From: Nectonema munidae | Lineage: Eukaryota; Nematomorpha; Nectonematoida; Nectonematidae | Length of the DNA stretch: 64,000 nt | NCBI GenBank assembly: GCA_030549495.1 | Contig: JAUIRK010000871.1 | Span: forward strand, 248,001 to 312,000 | Direction of reading: 5' to 3' | In this document: piece after piece, positions 58,730 through 64,000 of the stretch | How the letters are laid out: each line of letters starts with the position of its first letter | Position numbering within the stretch: the stretch's first letter is position 1 | Notes under the pieces: model-generated | Database searches by the model: none | What the model saw: the letters and a program-made list of their open reading frames with translations, nothing else | What the model was told of the DNA's origin: nothing | Program-made: the position numbers and the translations under genes

Positions 58730-60045
58730 ATAAAAAGTATGATAACAGAATTGCTCTCACATTGTGTATAAAGAGTACAACAAAGAAAGATGCTAAGCAT
58801 TGGGTCAATGCAAAGAAAGCTCTAGTGTTTCTTCACTTCTCTAAGGCAGGTGACAAACATTTACGAAAGTTGCCACGAGTTTTTCATTTAGCTGCCAATA
58901 AGTTTTTCTCAATTTTTAATCGTATTCTTTTAACCTATTAGATCTCAGGAAAAGCGGATATAAAATTACCTCAAAATAAAGAAATTGTATTCGTCAATTA
59001 AAAATCATAATGGGATATAATGGGTTACTATAGGTATGTTGAAATCGAATAGTATTAAAACACGAGGTATCACAAGTTAGGTACAAAAATCGAAGTAAAG
59101 AGGAATCATGTTGAAGGAAAAAAATGTTCTGAGCACAGTTCTAATCAGAGCATTAGCGAGAAATGAAAAACATCGAGTCTTTAATAATAAATAATGAAAA
59201 ACAGATCAAAGGAGTGCCAAAGTTGGGTAGAACTGTAAACCACTAGGTTGGTCCAGAAGAGAGCCCTAATGTGGGTATAATTTTTAAGGTTTTGCAACGT
59301 TCAGTTAAATAGTTTAGTTAGGCACAATGTAGGAAATGGTGGAATGTAAGAGCATTAAAAAATTTAGAAATCACATCAAAAAATTACGCTAGTAATATTT
59401 GCTTGTTTTCTTGTTATTTTTTTGCATATTTCTTTAGTCAAATGAGAAAACTAGGGTACCTTAGTTTACGAATATCGCGTATAACGCGATGCCTCAAACA
59501 TGGATAACAATTTGTTAATATACACTATAATTATAGATAAAAAATATCTTTTCCGAAATCAGACTTCCCAAAAAAAAGCATGAACATTTCACCTATTTTT
59601 GTTACATTTCAAGGAAAAAACTTTCAATATCAAATATGAGGTAAGCAACATAAAATTGGAATGATTGTTTTGACTTTCTTAATATGGATAAAGTTTATCT
59701 TATACATCATAAAGAATTTTATCTTCATCAAATACTAATCTACACTTCAGTCTTACTACGGCTTTAAAACAATATCTTGTGAGGACGTCTTAAGTTGAAG
59801 ATAAAGACAGGAGGGCTGGTAACATAATTTGGCCAAACTCTGAAATTCCTGTCACTACTTTAAAAAACCTTTATATTTTTCCCTATTTTTTTGCCACTTT
59901 CCAAACAAAACCTTGTAAAAAAATAAGGTTTTTACTTTATAATACATCCTTATCAAATAACAAATGTAAAGCTCATGTGTTTGAAAACAAATTTCATTTT
60001 GATATGATAAATTCAATCAAATTGGTTTACTACTATAGTAAACAC
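58730..60045. other. SSR1 intron, AT-rich
   Basis: No gene recognised. The 80-codon plus frame at 58,699 is the opposite strand of the SSR1 exon. Confidence 0.45.
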
Positions 60046-60052
60046 TAGATCG

Positions 60053-60478
60053 GTGGTTTTCTTAAAGTTTTTTTATTCTTTAATAATAATTTTCTTGGTA
60101 ATTTCGGTTAATTTCTTCGTAATTTTCAATCTTGCTAAATTCTTTCATTTTGATGAACATCACATACCCTATCCATATCAACTCCTCGACAAAACATTTT
60201 ACTCCACATCATCCTCCCTCTTCAATGCACTGCCTAGATCACTCAGAAACACCACAAACATCCTCGAATTCAAACGCAACCTCTTCACCCACTACCTGCA
60301 CATATCAACTCTCCCTACTCAACTTAATCCCTTTTTACTCCTCCCTTTTAAATGAATTTACTGAATTTCATACTTCTATTACTTTATATATATGTTATAA
60401 CATTATTTTTGATGTAAAGTGCCATACACTACAAAAGCTTCGGTTTTTGATAATAAAATAAATTGATTGATTGATTGA
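60053..60478 (+). mobile_element. 5'-truncated CR1/L2-like LINE 3' end
   Basis: The frame at 60,053-60,355 ends with KTFYSTSSSLFNALPRSLRN and TNILEFKRNLFTHYL. This is the C-terminal signature of many CR1/L2/jockey-related ORF2 proteins ('..fs.ap..WNsLP..lR...sl..FK..L+..L'). A 3' UTR of about 100 bases follows, ending in TTGATTGATTGATTGA (about 60,461-60,477), the short tandem tail characteristic of CR1/L2-type LINEs. Only the last 430 bp are present, in the SSR1 intron and antisense to that gene. Confidence 0.75.
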
Positions 60479-60925
60479 AGTTGCAGATGAGCGTTCATTT
60501 CCAATTAGGGTTGTATTGACTTTTTTTTAAAGCAACTTTCTTTTTCAACAAAAACTTTCTTTATTGATTCAGCTATAATTCCAAACAACTTTCTTTTTTT
60601 TTGCTAAGGGTTAAGGCCTTAAATCAGGTAAAAAATTAAGCAACTTGCTTAACAACCATGAAGCTTCATATGGATCACTTTCTAAATTTTTGGAATTGTA
60701 AACATCACCCTTATTTCTCACTTTCCCAAGAATTCAGACTAATTTTGAGTAAAAAGAAAATTCTATGATTTATTATAAAAAATTATTAAATATTAAAAAA
60801 ATAGGTTAAGCAACTTGAGGAAAAAACCTGATCAAGAAAATAATTCACGTTGGGAGCTGGCTTTTATGTTATATGAGTATTATTGACTCAAACATTTTCA
60901 TTTGTCTAGTTTTATGGAATTTGCT

Positions 60926-61049
60926 TAACCCATTAACGACCAAAACAATCAGACGATATCTAATGTAAAGCAGAAGATTTGTATTAAAGAGCATTAATAA
61001 ATGAAGACGATTTTATTTTTGTAATGTCGACTGTGGTCGATAACGGTTA
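60926..61049. mobile_element. MITE family A, copy 2
   Basis: A second copy of the 8,496-8,621 element: TTAACCCATTAACGACC at left, the shared CAGACGATATCTAATGTAAA / GCAGAAGATTTGTATTAAAG interior, GACGATTTTATTTTTGTAAT, and a decayed right end GATAACGGTTA. In the SSR1 intron. Confidence 0.75.
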
Positions 61050-61469
61050 ATTTACAATTTTATATTATATTCTGTTTTCGAAATAGAATCAAAAAGCGCA
61101 AAAAAGAGAGGCCCAGCAAAAAGACTCACTTTTGGTTAAGTGCAACTCTTTTGCTTTTCACACCAACTGGTTAAAGTAGCTCTTTGTCTATTTTAATATT
61201 TGAAATAAAATAGGGTCGTTCTTTTAGGCTTTTTCCGAAACTATTGATTGGATAATTTTGGATTTGATTTGAACCAGCCTAAATTCAGAACATATATTTA
61301 AAAGTTGAAGGAGGAATAGCTGACTAACTATCAAATTATCTAAACTATAGTAACTTCAAATGTTTGCATTATTTTTTTTTGCGAAGCCTTTTTATCACAC
61401 CGTCACTTGTCGACATTTCATCTGATATTATATTCCCAACTTTTACATAATTCTCATTTCAAACTATTG

Positions 61470-61691
61470 TTATAAAAGTGCTGCTACTTTTTTTATAAAT
61501 AAAGGAGGAAAGTTGCAAAACAATTGGATATATGGAGAAAAATAATCAGATCCACGAATCACAAAGACAGTAATAGAAACTTCCTTTAGTGCCACATTTG
61601 TAATAGTATTTATCATTTTGATTACGATTGCCAAAAAAGAGAAAAAGCAGTTGTTCTCACCAATAACATAAAAACTCAAAATACATTGCAC
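61470..61691 (-). other. Unrecognised minus-strand open frame in SSR1 intron
   Basis: A 73-codon frame includes NVALKEVSITVFVIRGSDYF. No known domain; there are no phase-compatible splice signals I could tie to SSR1. Probably chance or repeat. Confidence 0.2.
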
Positions 61692-61875
61692 AACAAACTT
61701 AACAAGCAGATATTATATCTGGGGAAGAAAATTGAAAACAGCAACTAGGACAACGCTTTCTTTCACATGACCAGAAATGGAGTTTTATATGGAGTGATCT
61801 CCTATCACTTAGACGATATTTTATGGAGTGAAATAATTTCTTTTACGCCGAGTTCATTGATCCTCGCTTTTCCAT

Positions 61876-62026
61876 ATTAGTAATCTAGTTTGGTAACATT
61901 TCAGTGCTAAAAATTCTAGCTTTTATCATTTTAAAATTTGGTTTTAAGTAGCAAAGTGTCTCAGTACAGAGTAATCAATCTACCTATCCAATTCATTTGA
62001 TATAAATAAACCAGGCCTGTTGACAA
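61876..62026. repeat. Interspersed repeat family C, copy 2
   Basis: Same order of blocks as 32,697-32,824 (GTGCTAAAAATTCTAG, TCAGTACAGAG, CCAATTCATTTGATAT, ACCAGGCCTGTTGACAATTA) with small indels. No coding capacity. Confidence 0.65.
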
Positions 62027-62235
62027 TTATTTCAAAATCGAAGGAAACTTAAGTGCCTACTCTTGAATTGAAAGAAATCAAGTGGATATTTTTGAATAGG
62101 ATCAACTCAGAATCCATCATATATTTAACAAATATGATCGAATAAATAATTTTCTCTTTTCAGCGAAATATCTTAGAAAGTGGAAAAATATACTCTTATA
62201 AAAATTTAAAAGGAAAAAAGAAACATTCACCCTAC

Positions 62236-62323
62236 CTTTTGGTTTATGATTTGGATGTCTAGTGAAAATGATATCTACATGAGCGTTCGCAGAAGGCCTC
62301 ATCGCGTTGTCTTCATTTTCATC
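62236..62323 (-). CDS. SSR1: SSR1 (TRAP-alpha) N-terminal lumenal exon
   Basis: Acceptor ATACTTTAG and donor GTAGGG bound 88 bases: 29 codons plus one base. Translation DENEDNAMRPSANAHVDIIF then TRHPNHKPK. The acidic start fits the Asp/Glu-rich N-terminal region of TRAP-alpha, and VDIIF sits where 'TTILFVKG' lies in animal homologues, directly before the domain encoded at 58,718. Phase 1 joins the TG start of the next exon. The signal-peptide exon should lie further right (above 62,323) and was not identified. Confidence 0.75.
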
Positions 62324-62909
62324 CTAAAGTATACATGAAAAGATTAAACCCTATCTTTTTCAAGAATACATTGTATATCATTTTTAAACACTCTAAACAT
62401 GCAATGGGAGGGACGAACAACGTTGATATTTCAAGTGGAGAATTTTTTTCAATAACTTCAAACTGTCAAAAATTTTCGATCAAGGTATACATTTCTTAAG
62501 AGGTATATGAAAAATAGTTTCTAAAATTACATCAAAATTGAAATTATTGTGTTATAATAAAGACGTTAATGGTACCATGGTAAGGGAGAAAATTAAAGGA
62601 AACAATTAACAGCTAAAACTTTCTGCTAAGCTCAAATTATCACAGGAAGGTGAGCGGCGCCATTTTCCTCTGTTCGTCGTGAATTATATTTAAAATAGAT
62701 GAGATCGATTTATATTTAAAATGGTGGAAAAAGTCACGAATAACCCCTCTTGAAAGTTCAATATAAGAAATAAATATCAGCGATGGGAGCATATCTAAAA
62801 TGCAAGCCAAATTGTGATTCTTTCTATCTTTTAGAAACCATTAATTTGGATAAAAGTCAAAAATAATTTGGGCCATTCAAAAAACGCGATGCAGACATCA
62901 TAGATAATG

Positions 62910-62940
62910 TACAAGCATTTGCTTGCTTGCTTGCTTATCG
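62910..62940. repeat. Short TTGC tandem repeat
   Basis: GCTTGCTTGCTTGCTT at about 62,922-62,938. Confidence 0.8.
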
Positions 62941-62952
62941 CTATTTTATTAA

Positions 62953-63063
62953 CCCATTTAGTACCAATATTCCCAAATGCAACACAGACGATTTCAGTAA
63001 TTCTTATTTAATTCAATTTAAAACAAGAGTTCGTCTGGGTTTCTTTGGGAACATGGGTATGAG
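62953..63063. mobile_element. TTAA-type MITE family B, copy 2
   Basis: Flanked by TTAA at 62,949-62,952 and 63,064-63,067. The left CCCATTTAGTACCAATATTC and interior GATTTCAGTAATTC..TATTTAATTC match copy 1 (18,635-18,743). The right end is more diverged but keeps TTTGGGAACA. Confidence 0.75.
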
Positions 63064-63067
63064 TTAA

Positions 63068-64000
63068 GTGGAGTAAAACCTCCATTAGTGAACACCCCTA
63101 AAGTGTGAAGAGAGGTTTCCTAATATATGTCTTTATCTTTAGAAAGGGAAACAGCAGTTATTTAAAGCATTCTTAAATTATTGAGAAGAGATCAAAAATA
63201 TAAGTTAATTTAAAAAATAACAGCTTTAAAAAACTTTTCTGGAAAATAAGACTTTAAATTAAAAATATGGATAAAAAAGATTTTAAAAATTGGAATTTCT
63301 GAATCAAGGACATTTCTGGTGCGGCAGTTTTATAAAAGACAACACATTTTTTCTGAGCTTTAAATTTAGTTTGCACTCTGTAATCGTGCCTCAATGTGCT
63401 CACTAGTTTGATAATGGAGCATTATAAAATTTTAATATTGAAAAGTGTATATAGAAGATGTAAGGAATTTGTTCATTTGGATTATATGAATGAAATTATA
63501 TAATCGTAAAAGTAAGCACTAGTACGTTGAAAGAAGTATAAAGATCAGAATGTTAAATTAAAAAAACTATTATCAAAGACTTGGAAAAAAATTTCAAGGG
63601 TCTCGAGATTATACAGATCAATCAACCCATTACTAATACATATATACTTATTGAAAAAATTTGTCTAAAATATCTAACTTGAATAACATCAATAATACGT
63701 ATTATACTTAAAATTTTATCACGATTGCAATGTAAAATTGTGCTTATGTCAACGCAATATTTTTATACAAATGTTGATAATAATAATAATTGATGAAAAA
63801 GCTATACCAAGCATTTTTTATTCCTTTTGTCAGCATTACAAAAATAAGTCTTACTGATGCAAAATTTTTGAAACCTGTTAAAGAACCAATTATATATAGC
63901 TGATTATATACATTCAAACATTTAATCAAGTAATATGAAGGTAGGAGCCGAAGAGGATAATTTTTTCCATTATGGATGGAAACATGCCATATAAAGCTAT
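63068..64000. other. AT-rich DNA, one transposon-end scrap
   Basis: Bases 63,071-63,116 contain GGAGTAAAACCTCCATTAGT and a facing AGAGAGGTTTCC. This resembles both ends of a CAGTAAAACCTC-type element collapsed together. No exon of SSR1 could be recognised in the remainder. Confidence 0.4.

Noticed and set aside
58699-58941. 80-codon plus frame near 58.7 kb
   Set aside because: Its start overlaps the 5' edge of the SSR1 exon on the opposite strand and the rest is intron.

Overview
This is a strongly AT-rich metazoan nuclear DNA window. The content fits an arthropod or similar invertebrate: intron-rich genes with ordinary GT/AG introns, and dense hAT, piggyBac, pogo, Merlin-like, jockey-type and tRNA-SINE repeats. 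I cannot name the species from sequence alone; a parasitic crustacean or other small arthropod would fit, but that is a guess. There is no prokaryotic gene organisation, CRISPR array or operon.

Two host genes can be supported. (1) A plus-strand C2H2 zinc-finger gene lies in about 20,977-30,790. At least five, probably six, exons carry at least four canonical fingers plus C2HC-like ones, a PxDLS-type CtBP-binding motif and a basic region. Exons are visibly less AT-rich than introns. (2) A minus-strand gene for translocon-associated protein alpha (TRAP-alpha/SSR1) is spread over 62,323-50,577. Exon phases match at every junction used. Its introns hold a hAT transposon, a truncated LINE and MITEs. 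The signal-peptide exon was not found.

Much of the remaining recognisable sequence is mobile DNA or its remains. 1-5,000: AT-rich, with diverged direct repeats and a decayed minus-strand ORF. 5,550-6,410: dead minus-strand hAT transposase next to an approximately 830-bp CAT/ATG microsatellite (6,430-7,260). 8,100-9,190: two MITEs and a TE end. 10,319-13,449: full-length decayed piggyBac with both ends and a nested 457-bp hAT MITE. 14,259-14,705: hAT MITE with perfect target duplication. 14,842-15,812: decayed ORF of a repeated invertebrate family. 17,894-18,527: small Merlin-like element with stacked subterminal repeats. 18,631-18,747: TTAA-type MITE. 33,500-34,330: hAT remnant. 35,040-40,440: jockey-type LINE interrupted by three DNA transposons (pogo, hAT, hAT MITE). 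42,187-42,965: recent 385-bp tandem duplication starting inside a tRNA-SINE. 44,623-45,657: orphan 344-codon ORF broken by one stop, with no transposon hallmark. 46,630-48,400: internally deleted GTF2IRD2-like hAT with a 218-bp palindrome. 48,650-48,991: second piggyBac fragment. 54,871-57,239: hAT with a perfect 8-bp target duplication and a frameshifted transposase.

The clearest unexplained item is the orphan ORF at 44,623-45,657. The best-documented structural observations are the datable nesting of insertions and the palindrome. I did not see a convincing new multi-gene system.
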